NCBI GenBank assembly: GCA_023974075.1
Contig: CM043799.1
Span: forward strand, 1,767,545-1,831,544
Direction: 5' to 3'
From: Chaenocephalus aceratus
Lineage: Eukaryota; Chordata; Actinopteri; Perciformes; Channichthyidae
Length of the DNA: 64,000 bases
Position numbers and translations under genes: made by a program. Below are positions 1 to 9,959 of the stretch, one piece after another (the first letter of the stretch is position 1; the number at the start of each line of letters is the position of its first letter). The notes below the pieces were generated by a model, which had not been told where the DNA came from, ran no database searches, and saw only the letters and a list, made by a program, of their open reading frames with translations.

Positions 1-45
1 CATAGCACAGTAGTAATGATTTGATGTGCTTTTTTAACGATAACA

Positions 46-1341
46 TTGTTACTCTTAGAAACAAAATTAATGACCTCTTGCCTAGTGTTATCAACAGCTC
101 CCGGAAACCTAAGTTCTAATATTACAATAGATAGTAAACTAGAATGCTTTTCAGCCATAAACCTTGAACAATTAAATTCAATGATTCTCTCTTCTAAACC
201 ATCAACGTGCATGTTAGACCCAATTCCAACTAAGCTGTTGAAGGAAGTTTTTCCATTAATTAGCACTTCTTTATTAAATATTATGAATATGTCTTTATTA
301 TCAGGCTATGTTCCACAATCATTCAAAGTAGCACTGATAAAACCGCTTCTTAAAAAGCACAACCTCGATCCAGCGGTTTTAGCCAATTATAGACCTATTT
401 CTAATCTTCCGTTCCTCTCAAAAATTCTTGAGAAAACGGTCGCAAAACAGTTGTGTGATTACTTAAAAAACAATGATTTATTTGAAGATTTTCAGTCTGG
501 CTTTAGAACACATCATAGCACAGAGAGAGCTCTGGTTAAAGTCACAAATTACATTATAATAGCCTCTGACAAGGGACTTGTCTCTATTCTTGTTTTGCTC
601 AATCTCAGTGCTGCATTTGATACTATCGACCATGATATCCTATTGCAAAGACTAGAGCACTTAGTTGGCATAAAGGGAACTGCTTTAGGCTGGTTTAGGT
701 CCTATCTATCTGAACGCTCTCAGTTTGTACGTGTCAATGATGAATCTTCCACGCAAACCAAAGTTAGCCATGGAGTGCCACAGGGCTCAGTGCTCGGACA
801 TATTTTGTTCACATTATATATGCTTCCGTTAGGCAATATTATAAGGAATCATTCTGTACATTTTCATAGTCCATGCATTTGTTACTTCAAGCTGGATTAT
901 TGTAACTCTTTATTATCAGGGTGTACCAATAAGTCAGTCAAGTTGCTTCAGCTGATTCAAAATGCTGCAGCTCGTGTACTAACCAGAGTTAGGAAAAGGG
1001 ACCACATTACTCCTGTTCTGGCTGCCTTACACTGGCTCCCTATAGAACACAGGATAGAATTTAAAATGATTCTTCTCGCCTACAAAGCCCTTAATGGGCA
1101 GGCGCCATCTTACCTTAAATAACTCATTATACCCTACTGTCCTACTAGGGCATTGCGTTCCAAGAATGCAGGGTTGTTGGTTGTTCCAAGAGTCTCTACA
1201 AGTACAATGGGAGCCAGAGCCTTTTCTTATCAAGCTCCACATTTGTGGAATCAGCTTCCAGTTTGTGTTCGGGCGGCAGACACCCTATCCGTTTTTAAGA
1301 GTGCGCTTAAGACCTTCCTTTTTGATAAAGCTTATAGTTAG
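46..1341 (+). pseudogene. L2-like LINE reverse transcriptase, internally deleted
   Basis: This is the RT and C-terminal part of ORF2. The N-terminal fingers ([17 protein letters not shown]), the palm motif [14 protein letters not shown] and GVPQGSVLG are visible. At about 870 the sequence jumps from the HSVHFHS segment that normally precedes YADDTQLY straight to the downstream [10 protein letters not shown] segment. The YADD catalytic box and roughly 150 residues are therefore missing. An in-frame TAA at 1120-1122 follows QAPSYLK, and the rest of the C-terminus (RSKNAGLL to DKAYS) continues in the same frame to 1341. With the catalytic aspartates deleted this copy cannot encode an active enzyme. 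Confidence 0.88.
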
Positions 1342-1927
1342 GGCTGATTAGATTCAGCCCCTAGTTTTGCTGATATAGGCTTAGTTTGTCGGGGGACATC
1401 TTACTTCTTCGTTCTCTCTGTCTATACCTGTGTACTCTCATGTTCCGATTAACCCAGCTTCCCCAAACTTCTTTCTTTTTGGTGTCTATATACGCTGGGA
1501 TCTGGAGTCATGGATGATCCTGCGGTCCTGTGTCCTGCATCGCGAGCCCTGGATCTTGAGTCGTGGCTGTGGTCCTGGATCATAGATCCTGGATGGATAT
1601 CCTCGTGGATTCATCTTCCTATTATACACACATGCATTTCCAAATATTTGGACTACCTATGTTGCAAATGTATTATCTTTTCAATTTACACACGGCATCT
1701 ATTGCACGTCTGTCCGTCCTGGGAGAGGGATCCCTCCTCTGTTGCTCTCCCTGAGGTTTCTCCCATTTTTTCCTTTAAAACTGTGGGTTTTCTCCGGAAG
1801 TTTTTCCTTGTACGATGTGAGGGTCTAAGGACAGAGGGTGTCGTATTGTCATACTGATATTTTGTACAAACTGTGAAGTCCACTGTGACAAATGTAACAT
1901 TTGTGATATTGGGCTATATAAATAAAC

Positions 1928-1988
<61 letters not shown>
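1928..1988. repeat. (TTGA)n LINE tail microsatellite
   Basis: About 15 copies of the tetranucleotide TTGA directly follow AATAAA at the end of the L2-like LINE 3' UTR. I read this as the element's simple-repeat 3' tail and not as an independent microsatellite. Confidence 0.9.
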
Positions 1989-3537
1989 CTAGGCAGATGT
2001 TGGCTTTTTTTCTCTTTTCTTGTGTTACTAAGATACTTTTAGATACACTTTGATGTATGCAACACTTAATAACTGGTAGAATATGAAGTAATTTGTAAGG
2101 AATTCGGTTTCTTTTAATGGTCTAGGCAGATTTTTGGCTTTTTTCTCTTGCCAAGATACTTTTAGACACACTTTGAGGTATGCAAAACCTTAAAACTAGA
2201 AATGAAGTACATTGTCTGATTAGATTTTTTCATAAAGACTGTTTCTCTAAGAGGTAAGTTTGTGATTTTAACAATTTTTTACTGACACTCTGCAAATGTG
2301 TGTGTAATTCTCTCACAAAGGAACTGTAATATACACTTTTTTATGTATGCAAAGCCTTACATTTTTTTGAAACCAAGATACTTTTGTGATACACTTTTAT
2401 GTAGGAGCATTGTACAACTGGTAGAATGTCAATCACTTTGTAACATTTTATTTTCTTAAAGACTGTGACTCTAAAAGGCAAGTTTGTGATTTTAACACTT
2501 ATTTACTGACACTAGGCAGATTTTGGCTTTTTTCTCTTTTCTTGTGTTACTAAGATACTTTTAGATACACTTTGATGTGTGCAACACTTAACAACTGGTA
2601 GAATATGAAGTACTATATAAGGAATTCGGTTTCTTTTAAAGGCAGATTTAGGCTTTTTTCTCTTGCCAATATACTTTTAGACACACTTTGAGGTATGCAA
2701 AACCTTAAAACTAGAAAATGAAGTACATTGTCTGATTAGATTTTTTCTTAAAGACTGTTTCACTGAAAGGTAAGTTTGTGATTTTAACCATTTTCACTGA
2801 CACTTGGCAGATTTGTGTGTATTTCTCTCACAAAGGAACTGTAAGATACACTTTTTATGTATGCAAAACCTTAAACATTTTTTGAAAATAAAATACTTTG
2901 TCTGAATACATTTTCTTTAAAGGCACTTTTTTTTATTTTAACGCTATTTCAGTGGAACAATCCAGTTTTGTTGACATCAAGGCTTTTTTCTCTTTTCTTG
3001 TGTTACTAAGATACTTTTAGACACACTTTGATGTATGCAACACTTAACAACTGGTAGAATATGAAGTACTTTGTAAGGAATTCTGTTTCTTTTAATGGCC
3101 GTTTTTAAACACTTGTTTAATTAAACAATGTGGGTTTTTTTCTGGTAACCTTACATATTTTAGTTATTTTATGCTACCAAGATACTTTTAGATACACTTT
3201 GATGTATGCAACACTTAACAAAGGGTATAATATGAAGTACTTTGTAAGGAATGGGGTTTTCTTTAATGGATGCAAAACTTTATAACTGGGTAAAATATTC
3301 ATTAATTTGTAATGAATTGAGTTTCTTTTTTTTTTTGATTTTCAACATACTATTGTACACAATGACTTTTCCATATATATTTATTTTTTCTGACAAACTA
3401 TACTTTTCACTTTTTCCGTAAAATCATGACAAACTATTACTTATTCTTAAATTTGACCTCTTGCTGCTTGGCTGGAAATGATAGATGAAAAAGCTACAAA
3501 GCTTAAAGAACTTTTTTAAAAACTCTCAATTCTACAG
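1989..3537. repeat. AT-rich higher-order degenerate tandem repeat
   Basis: No gene is visible. Related blocks of about 130 bp recur, each with a version of AAGATACTTTTAGATACACT, then GTATGCAA, AACTGGTAGAATATGAAGTA and AAGGAATTCGGTTTC. Copies begin near 1989, 2120, 2379, 2512, 2640, 2982 and 3171. The segment 1989-2511 (about 520 bp) and the segment from 2512 to about 2980 repeat the same order of sub-blocks, so this is a higher-order duplication followed by partial copies. Its origin is unknown, and it lies directly upstream of the small-ORF cluster. Confidence 0.8.
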
Positions 3538-3630
3538 ATGACTCCCCCCACTCAACGCAATAAGTCCCACCCTCCACTCAGCAAATCATCTAAAACGAAG
3601 GACCCCACTAAGACGACCGTTGTAAACTAG
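3538..3630 (+). CDS. 30-codon ORF heading the small-ORF cluster
   Basis: An ATG at 3538 opens a 30-residue reading frame rich in Pro, Thr, Lys and Ser, with no recognisable domain. Its TAG stop (3628-3630) lies two bases before the next ATG at 3633. The tight spacing suggests a compact multi-ORF transcript or an upstream ORF that affects translation of the next one. It is short enough to be chance, and position is its only support. Confidence 0.3.
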   Translation: MTPPTQRNKSHPPLSKSSKTKDPTKTTVVN

Positions 3631-3632
3631 CC

Positions 3633-4136
3633 ATGGATCTGAGAAAAACCAAGACTCCCCCAGCGAGTTGCAGCCAGGAACAGACTCCTGGACTACCATC
3701 ATCACCACCATTTTGGACACCCGAAGCTTGCAGTACTACTGCTGCTGATGATACTCCTGGGGCCAAGACGTCTCTGTTTATGGACACAGTGAAATCGGAG
3801 TTGGTTCATATTCTGGAGAGGGTGCCGTATCGGTACAGAGAACAAATCTGCAACGGATGCCGAGTCAGTCAGCCCGGCCAGAGGCAACACGATTGTCTGA
3901 ATGACATGCCCAATTTCTTCTTCAGAAACAATAACAACGCGTTAATGAAAATACTTTGGCTCGCCAACTTCATTACTGTGATTGACCAGAGTCTTATTGA
4001 TAAAGGCATTTGCGAGGATGAACGGAGGATCCGAGGCGCTTCGGAGGCTTTTCTGCACAATCTTAAAAACTGCAGACGCCTCAAGGAGAGACTTGAAAAT
4101 ATCCTTACCGAGTTGTATGGAGAAGAAGAAAACTAA
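3633..4136 (+). CDS. 167-aa hypothetical protein with C-x2-C-x9-H-x-C motif
   Basis: Intact ORF whose ATG has a strong Kozak context (GCCATGG). Residues 1-50 are low-complexity Pro/Ser/Thr. Residues 51-90 hold a short helix (about 51-63), then YREQICNGCRVSQPGQRQHD and CL, giving Cys73, Cys76, His86 and Cys88, a plausible zinc-binding site. Residues 100-165 look helical and charged, ending in an acidic tail. There is no signal peptide or clear membrane segment. Base composition is more balanced than the AT-rich flanks. I do not recognise the family. The compact context, with tiny spacers and AATAAA signals next to ORFs, resembles accessory genes of DNA viruses or large viral-like transposons, but that is inference. 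It could also be a host retrogene or an unrelated transposon ORF. Confidence 0.5.
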   Translation: MDLRKTKTPPASCSQEQTPGLPSSPPFWTPEACSTTAADDTPGAKTSLFMDTVKSELVHILERVPYRYREQICNGCRVSQPGQRQHDCLNDMPNFFFRNNNNALMKILWLANFITVIDQSLIDKGICEDERRIRGASEAFLHNLKNCRRLKERLENILTELYGEEEN

Positions 4137-4202
4137 TAACCAGCCGGGGGATTTTTTTTTCTTTTTTTCGATACTTTGACTTTTCTTTAAAGTAAAATAA
4201 AA

Positions 4203-4664
4203 ATGGGAAACTACTATGCAAAACGCTCTGTATATATTGATCATAATGTAGTCAATACCCTTTTAATAAGTGTGGTGATGAGGACGATTGAAAACAGAAT
4301 GAGTAGTGACCCCTGTGTAAAAAGAATGGCCGAAGTTTGTAAACTGGAAGACATTTTGGATATCGTTCGTTCTGGCAGTACTATTCCGGATCATTGGGAA
4401 ACGATTGTAAACGAAACATTTAAAGTGGTCCTGGAATCTTCATTTTCCGAAACATTCTGTAACATTACCGCAGAAATGAAACAAACATCAAAAGTGTATA
4501 ATGTGCTCTCATTGTATGCTCTGTTTGTAGATGTAATGCATATTTGTGTCGAAAACAGCATACACGTGAATATTTTGACTGAAGTGAAAAAACTCCATCA
4601 TGATATTTCCAGTAATCTGGGGAATTCTAAGCTGGAGACGGTCCTGGGGATACAATCAGTATAA
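4203..4664 (+). CDS. 153-aa hypothetical all-helical protein, weak BCL2-like resemblance
   Basis: Intact ORF 66 bp downstream of the 167-aa ORF and on the same strand. The ATG sits in AAAATGG, overlapping an AATAAA. The N-terminus MGNYYA fits an N-myristoylation pattern (Gly2, small residue at 6). The rest looks helical. Residues about 95-130 (KVYNVLSLYALFVDVMHICV) recall the BH1 region of BCL2-family proteins, where a W/R-V-V-A-L-x-x-F-G-G-x-L-C-V-E pattern is usual. The Gly-Gly (or Gly-Arg) core is absent, so the resemblance is weak. A polyadenylation-type AATAAA follows about 20 bp after the stop. I cannot assign a function. A virus-derived apoptosis regulator is a testable guess only. Confidence 0.5.
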   Translation: MGNYYAKRSVYIDHNVVNTLLISVVMRTIENRMSSDPCVKRMAEVCKLEDILDIVRSGSTIPDHWETIVNETFKVVLESSFSETFCNITAEMKQTSKVYNVLSLYALFVDVMHICVENSIHVNILTEVKKLHHDISSNLGNSKLETVLGIQSV

Positions 4665-4685
4665 CTATTGATTTTGTGTGTGAAA

Positions 4686-4692
4686 AAATAAA
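4686..4692 (+). terminator. AATAAA polyadenylation signal after the 153-aa ORF
   Basis: AATAAA lies about 20 bp after the TAA stop, followed by a T-rich stretch. A second AATAAA overlaps the ATG at 4203 and could end a transcript of the 167-aa ORF. Position and motif are the only evidence. Confidence 0.4.
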
Positions 4693-4741
4693 AATGTAAA
4701 AACCACTTTTTTTATTTTTTAAAAATGTCCTATTTACATTT

Positions 4742-5430
4742 TTATTTTTGGACTATTGTGATGTTGTCTACCAAAATGCACATAAATCAGATTTTGCTCC
4801 ACTCAACATAGCCTACAACAGACTATGCAGATGTGTTCTTGGTTGTCCTTTTCGTACACATCACTGCACAATGTATAACCAACTTAAATGGCCTTCTGTA
4901 AATGTAAGAAGACACACGCATTGGCGTCAGATGATATTTAAATGCATTTATCTTAACTATCCCCCTTATTTAAAGCAGTATGTTGTACCCTACTCACCAA
5001 ATCATCAAGTTAGACATTCTGTTCAGATTTATTTCTCTCTCCCCTCTGCAAAAAAAATGATTGGCAGAAGAGCGTTCATTTTGAAAGCCCCAACAGACTG
5101 GAATACTTTACCTGCTGCTATTAGATCTCTTGCATCATTGGGTTTATTTAAAAATGCATTGTTATCTCACTTTCAACTGGTCTGTACTTGGTATTAATGA
5201 AACTGATATTGATGAAACTGATTTGCTCGACTGTCTCTCAAATTGTAATGATTGTATGCATTGATTGAATTGTACTTAACAGACTGTATGTGGTTTGTCT
5301 TGTGTGTCATGTTTTGCATTTTGTCTTTTTGTTTATGTATGTCTGTAAGTTGTTGCGAATGTCGGGACCCCCTTGAAAACGAGATGGTGCATCTCAAGGG
5401 GTTTATCCCAATGAATAAAAATATCTATAA
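4742..5430 (+). mobile_element. 5'-truncated LINE, ORF2 C-terminus and 3' end
   Basis: The ORF from about 4742 to 5197 begins abruptly at LDYCDVVYQNA and contains the C-terminal motifs of fish CR1/L2-superfamily LINEs: RLCRCVLGCPFRTHHCTMY, FKCIYLNYPPYLKQ and APTDWNTLPAAIRSLASL. The 3' UTR ends near AATGAATAAAAATA at 5411-5422. The upstream RT is absent, as expected from 5' truncation during target-primed reverse transcription. It lies about 50-75 bp beyond the polyadenylation signal of the 153-aa ORF. Confidence 0.8.
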
Positions 5431-5443
5431 TTCTAGCGTACTC

Positions 5444-5480
5444 GAGCTGGTTTCTCCGAAATTACCTACCCCACCTTTAA
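5444..5480. mobile_element. Orphan right-hand end of a TTAA-flanked DNA element
   Basis: The segment ending CTACCCCACCTTTAA matches, with few differences, the right terminal inverted repeat of the element at 43036-44160. I find no matching left end upstream. The body of this element should lie to the left, where a LINE has since inserted. Whether the ORF cluster at 3538-4664 belonged to it is unknown. Confidence 0.65.
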
Positions 5481-7374
5481 AGAAAACTATTATAACAATT
5501 AAGATCGAGAAAATTATTTACGTGACATATGGATATACCAAATAACTACCTACAGTATACTATGACAAAATACAAAATAAAATATGTGAAGTATTGTTAT
5601 GAAAAGTGGAAAGCTGTGCAGATATTGAGAGAGGTGGCTTGTGTACAAATGTGAAAATGATTCGGAGGGTGTGCAGAACTCGCAATATTTAAATGAAATA
5701 ACAAAAAAACAGGATATTGTTTGCATTCATATAATGCATAGTGTCTATGGAGTGGCTGAGGGTATGTCTCAGCCGGGGTCCCGGGCCTTATTGATGAGGC
5801 CGGTAGCAGAAAGGAGTGTGACCCCTCACCTCAAATCCACTCCACCTGTCCACTGAAGACTCTCAGCTGTACACCACAGTGAGACTTACATTCTTTGATT
5901 TAAGGACTTGTGCAACACACAGGCTGCAGAAACATGCTGAGGATCTTTCCTATTCACCAGCTATTGTATGTGAGCAATTTTCCGGGAGGTGCAAATCTTC
6001 ATTTTATCAGACAGAAAAGCGATCGAGGGAAATGAATGACTTCCCCGAATGGATATTTATTTTTGAGAAATCATTGAAGGTCTGTTTTTAGCAGCACTTT
6101 CAGGAGACTGGAGGATTGAAGAGGAGCGGAAATGTGGGAGGGGGGAGCAGAAGGTGGTGTGAGTATAGCTGCTCATTCACACAGAACACAAAAGTAGGAG
6201 AAAATCTGCTTGATTCAATCAAGCTTAATTCTATTTTGATAAGTGTGGGTGCTGGGCGTCTGGGCCGGGCTCGGTGGGGGGGCTGTGACTCATGTTGGAG
6301 ACTGACAATGAAAGCGGGTAACAACAGCTGCTGGATGGCGGGCGAGCTCATGCACCTCGACGCTCAAGTCTTGTCAGTCACATTTCCCCTAATTAATGAA
6401 CATCTGCTTTCCATGTTCAGTTACACTGCATCGCCAGCTTGTCTCATATGAATCGCTGACTTCTGACCCCCCCGAGGTGGGCTCTGGCTATCAGAAGTAC
6501 CAGGCCAGCACTGTCCTCGTCCCTCTCTACAGAGGCCTCCGGCTCACCACAGGGGGGGGTTCTGAGCCTCAGGGATCAGCCTCCTCTGGGACGGCCACGC
6601 AGGAAGTGCTCTGTTTGTGTCACGCTGCTATTGGTTCAAGCGGCCTCCAGTGGCAGCGGCCCGCCTCTATCCGTGAAGGACCCAGAGTCCTCCTCCCATC
6701 TCCAGAGCCCTAACCTATTCCCAAACTGACTTCACGAACAGGTGTGTGTGAGCGAGCCTTGGAAACAAGGCTGGGCTTGTTTTTTTTGTGACTTTTCTGC
6801 CTGAAAACACAGCACATGAACATTAGAAATAGCAGCAGCTGTTGACTTCACGCTGTCAGAGATAAGTACAGTCTACTGCTTAGTATGGCTCCAACATGTT
6901 GGAGTCTTATATTGTTAATGTGAATCACCACAAACACATTAACAATGGTGCAATGAGCTTACATTTCAGAGAAGTAGAAGTAGTGAGAAAGGAAAAGTGA
7001 ATACTTTGGGAAAGTAAAGACTTGAAGTGGGATCAACATGGAAATTAGGGACGTACTTTTAATATCACCAACAGTGTCAGGTGTAGTCAAGATTAATGTG
7101 TCCAATACCACCGTTTTACAAAACTCTGCTCGATACTTGAAATGTGCTTTATAACAGCTACATTTACTCAAAGTATGACAAATACTCAGGCTGAATAATA
7201 AATGCTATTTGACCGTAATATCTCAAAGATATTGAAGTGACTCTTATTTTGTATATACTGATTGTTGTGCTTTTATGTAGGTCTTAATGTGTGCATATGT
7301 ATACATGTGTCTTTTGATTGTGTATATATATAGGTATATACATATTTGCACACATATCTTTATATATATTTGTT
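5481..7374. other. Intergenic, no gene recognised
   Basis: No coding sequence or repeat family is recognised here. The part around 6180-6420 mixes short AT-rich homeodomain-type sites (CTAATTAATG) with moderately GC-rich blocks and could be a conserved noncoding element, but I cannot measure conservation. Confidence 0.5.
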
Positions 7375-7463
7375 TTTGTATTCGGGATTGTGGGAAACGG
7401 TATTTCGATCTCTCTGTCTGTACACACAAACTGAAAGATTGACAATAAAGTTGACTTTGATAT
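7375..7463 (+). mobile_element. LINE 3'-end remnant
   Basis: The segment ATTGACAATAAAGTTGACTT at 7439-7458, preceded by TTTCGATCTCTCTGTCTGTA, matches the usual 3' UTR end of fish Rex1/CR1-type LINEs. No coding sequence remains. Confidence 0.6.
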
Positions 7464-8723
7464 TATAGCGTTGTGATGTAGCTGATGGAGGTGGTTAAAG
7501 CTATGTCATGTTTACAGCTATCTGGCTCAGAATTCGGTGCATTTTAACAATCTATTATAATTAACACTGTAATTGAACGTTTTACCAGATTTTTTTATTC
7601 CTTCAAAGTCTTTAAAAGAATGAGGACACAAATAGAGATGATGAAGGCAGCGTACCAACAAATAATATCAACACATGAGCGATGCCCTTCTTCCTGACCT
7701 TTTACGAAATACAGACATGTTTCTTTCTTTTCTTTCTTTCTTTTTGTTTTGCAATCTACTTTTTATTAGTTCAGAGAAGGGTGCCATCCTCTTTTTGTCC
7801 TGATGCAAACTTTACCAGAATGTTAATTAGACTTGTAAGGGAGTTTGAAACTCAAATTAAAAAATAATTGCATCGGGTTTGGAATAGCATGTCTGTGGAA
7901 AGTTGAGTTATCCAACTCGAGAAAAGAAAATGGCAGCCATATTATTTGTCCAGAGAATTCCCTTTAGTTTGACGATAAATGGTCCTTGGATAACTGTGTT
8001 TATAACTGCAATGGTGTGTATGTCATTACGAAGCCTCAGCTTCCATTCACTTATAGAAAACAGTAGCGTAGTCTATAATAAGATGCTTTTCAGTGGTCTA
8101 TACATATATTTTTTTAAAAGGACTGTGTGTTGAGATACCATCTTTAATGAGTAATATGGGGAGCAGTATAACTGTATCTGTTATCCAGTCTAGACCATCC
8201 TCAGTCAGTTCCTAATGTTTGGCTAACTCTAACGCTGAACAATAGTCCTTCAGATATCCCAGCCCTGTCAGACTGATAGCGTTTTACTTAAAGCCGCACA
8301 GGGTTTGGTCACTTCCCTTTTCTTCTAATGTGAAGAAACCTGAAACTGTGAGCGTTTCAGCCGAACAAATGTTATTCCCTCTCCCTGTGGGCTGACTAAA
8401 TGTTCTTTCATTGGTTAACACGCCAGGTACAGTTTTTGCACAGATGGCAATTAAACTAGTTTGCTAATCCCATCGACAAAGGTCTCTGCAAACAACTCTT
8501 TTATCACAAAGAATGACAACACCCTCAGCTAAGATAGTGTTGAATTAAAGAATGCATGTTCAAAAAAAAGAAAACACAATTGGAATGGAGAAGTTGGCCA
8601 GAGAAAGGAGTAGCTAAAGTCTTATTTATATCTCTTTGTTGGTGTTGGAGCTCTTTCAAGGTGCTGGCAGACTGAGGAGTGTGGTGGGCGGCAGAATCAC
8701 ATCACACACGGCCTCAGTGTCAT

Positions 8724-8803
<80 letters not shown>

Positions 8804-9959
8804 GCCTGCCATCCATAGCATACAACTCTGCTCCTGTTTCTAAAATACTCCATATTTATAGGACACAAGTGCATGTGGGGAAGACTTCACAGGAAGAAGA
8901 CTTCCTATATAGAAGGTTAACAATCCTCAGTGATTTAAGATCAAATACAACTATTCTAATAGCAGCAGTAGGGTTATTATTCATTTGAAATATTTTTTAA
9001 AGAACCTTGTAAAAATGAATGCTATAGAATATCTTCCACAGTAAGCAGTCTCATTAACTCTCGCATCTTTTAATTTGACATTATTCATCAATGGCGGCAA
9101 CTAGAGAAAAGATTGAAATAAAGGCTGAGTCCAAGCAGATAGTGACAATGGATGCTTTATACAACACTGTATTACATTGTTGTAATGATATCCTGAAATC
9201 AACAAACAAACCCATGTGACAGCTCCTCATCAGACTATACCTATTTGTATGTCTCAGTGTCTTCTCCCCAACCCAGAACATCCCACAGGTAGATACACAA
9301 GTGTTTATGGGTATGGTTATCAATTCATCACTAAATACAAATAGAATGACCAGATTCTTACATCTCAAAGTGTGACTAAAGTCTGTAATTGGACAGTTTA
9401 TACGTCATACTACTACTAGTTGTCAGAATAAGTCACAATGATCACATTATCATGCGGTTTCAGCAACATACTACACTAAAAGAAGGCATGTTTAACAAAC
9501 TGGGGCTTTGCTAGGGGAATCAAGGGAACTGTAGGGTCTCAGGTTTCTGACCAACATGGATTAGGACAGTATCAATAGCTGCCTCTGATTCTTGAAATTA
9601 TTTTAATATTTAAATTATTGTTTATAACAAAAGTAAATCAGTTAGGTGTTCATTGTTTTTTGCCCTCAACATTAAAGACAGTGAGTCAAACAATTATGCC
9701 CAGCTTTAAAAAATACATTGTTTAACTTTAGATTATGCCATTTCAAATATATCCTCAGTACCTGCACCTGCATGCATCACGTCAGCACTGAAGTCATGTT
9801 ACTGCAGGAAGTAGACTTTGAGCTGAAAAGGAGTCACTTAAAGCGCTGCAATGCTGATGTAAATCTCCTCTCATGTCTCCAAGTCTTTGTCACATGCCAA
9901 TAAGACACTCTGATGCCAACAATCATGCATATAGTGGATATTGTCACACTGCAATTCTC
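7464..9959. other. Intergenic with one (CA)n tract
   Basis: Nothing gene-like is seen. Short ORFs here have no recognisable domains. Apart from the (CA)n tract at 8726-8800, I see no repeat. Confidence 0.5.
8726..8800. repeat. (CA)n microsatellite
   Basis: About 37 uninterrupted CA units; the ORFs across it are artefacts. Confidence 0.97.

Larger units (their letters stand above)
1..1988 (+). mobile_element. L2-like (Maui-type) LINE, 3' half
   Basis: Non-LTR retrotransposon copy entering from the left edge of the window. It holds reverse-transcriptase coding sequence (46-1341), an AT-rich 3' UTR and a terminal (TTGA)n tract at 1928-1988, which I take as the simple-repeat tail. The RT carries the L2/CR1-type signature [17 protein letters not shown]. 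The first ~60 bases also read as LINE protein in another frame, so a frameshift lies near 110. Clade assignment is by motif recognition and has not been tested by a tree. Confidence 0.85.
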
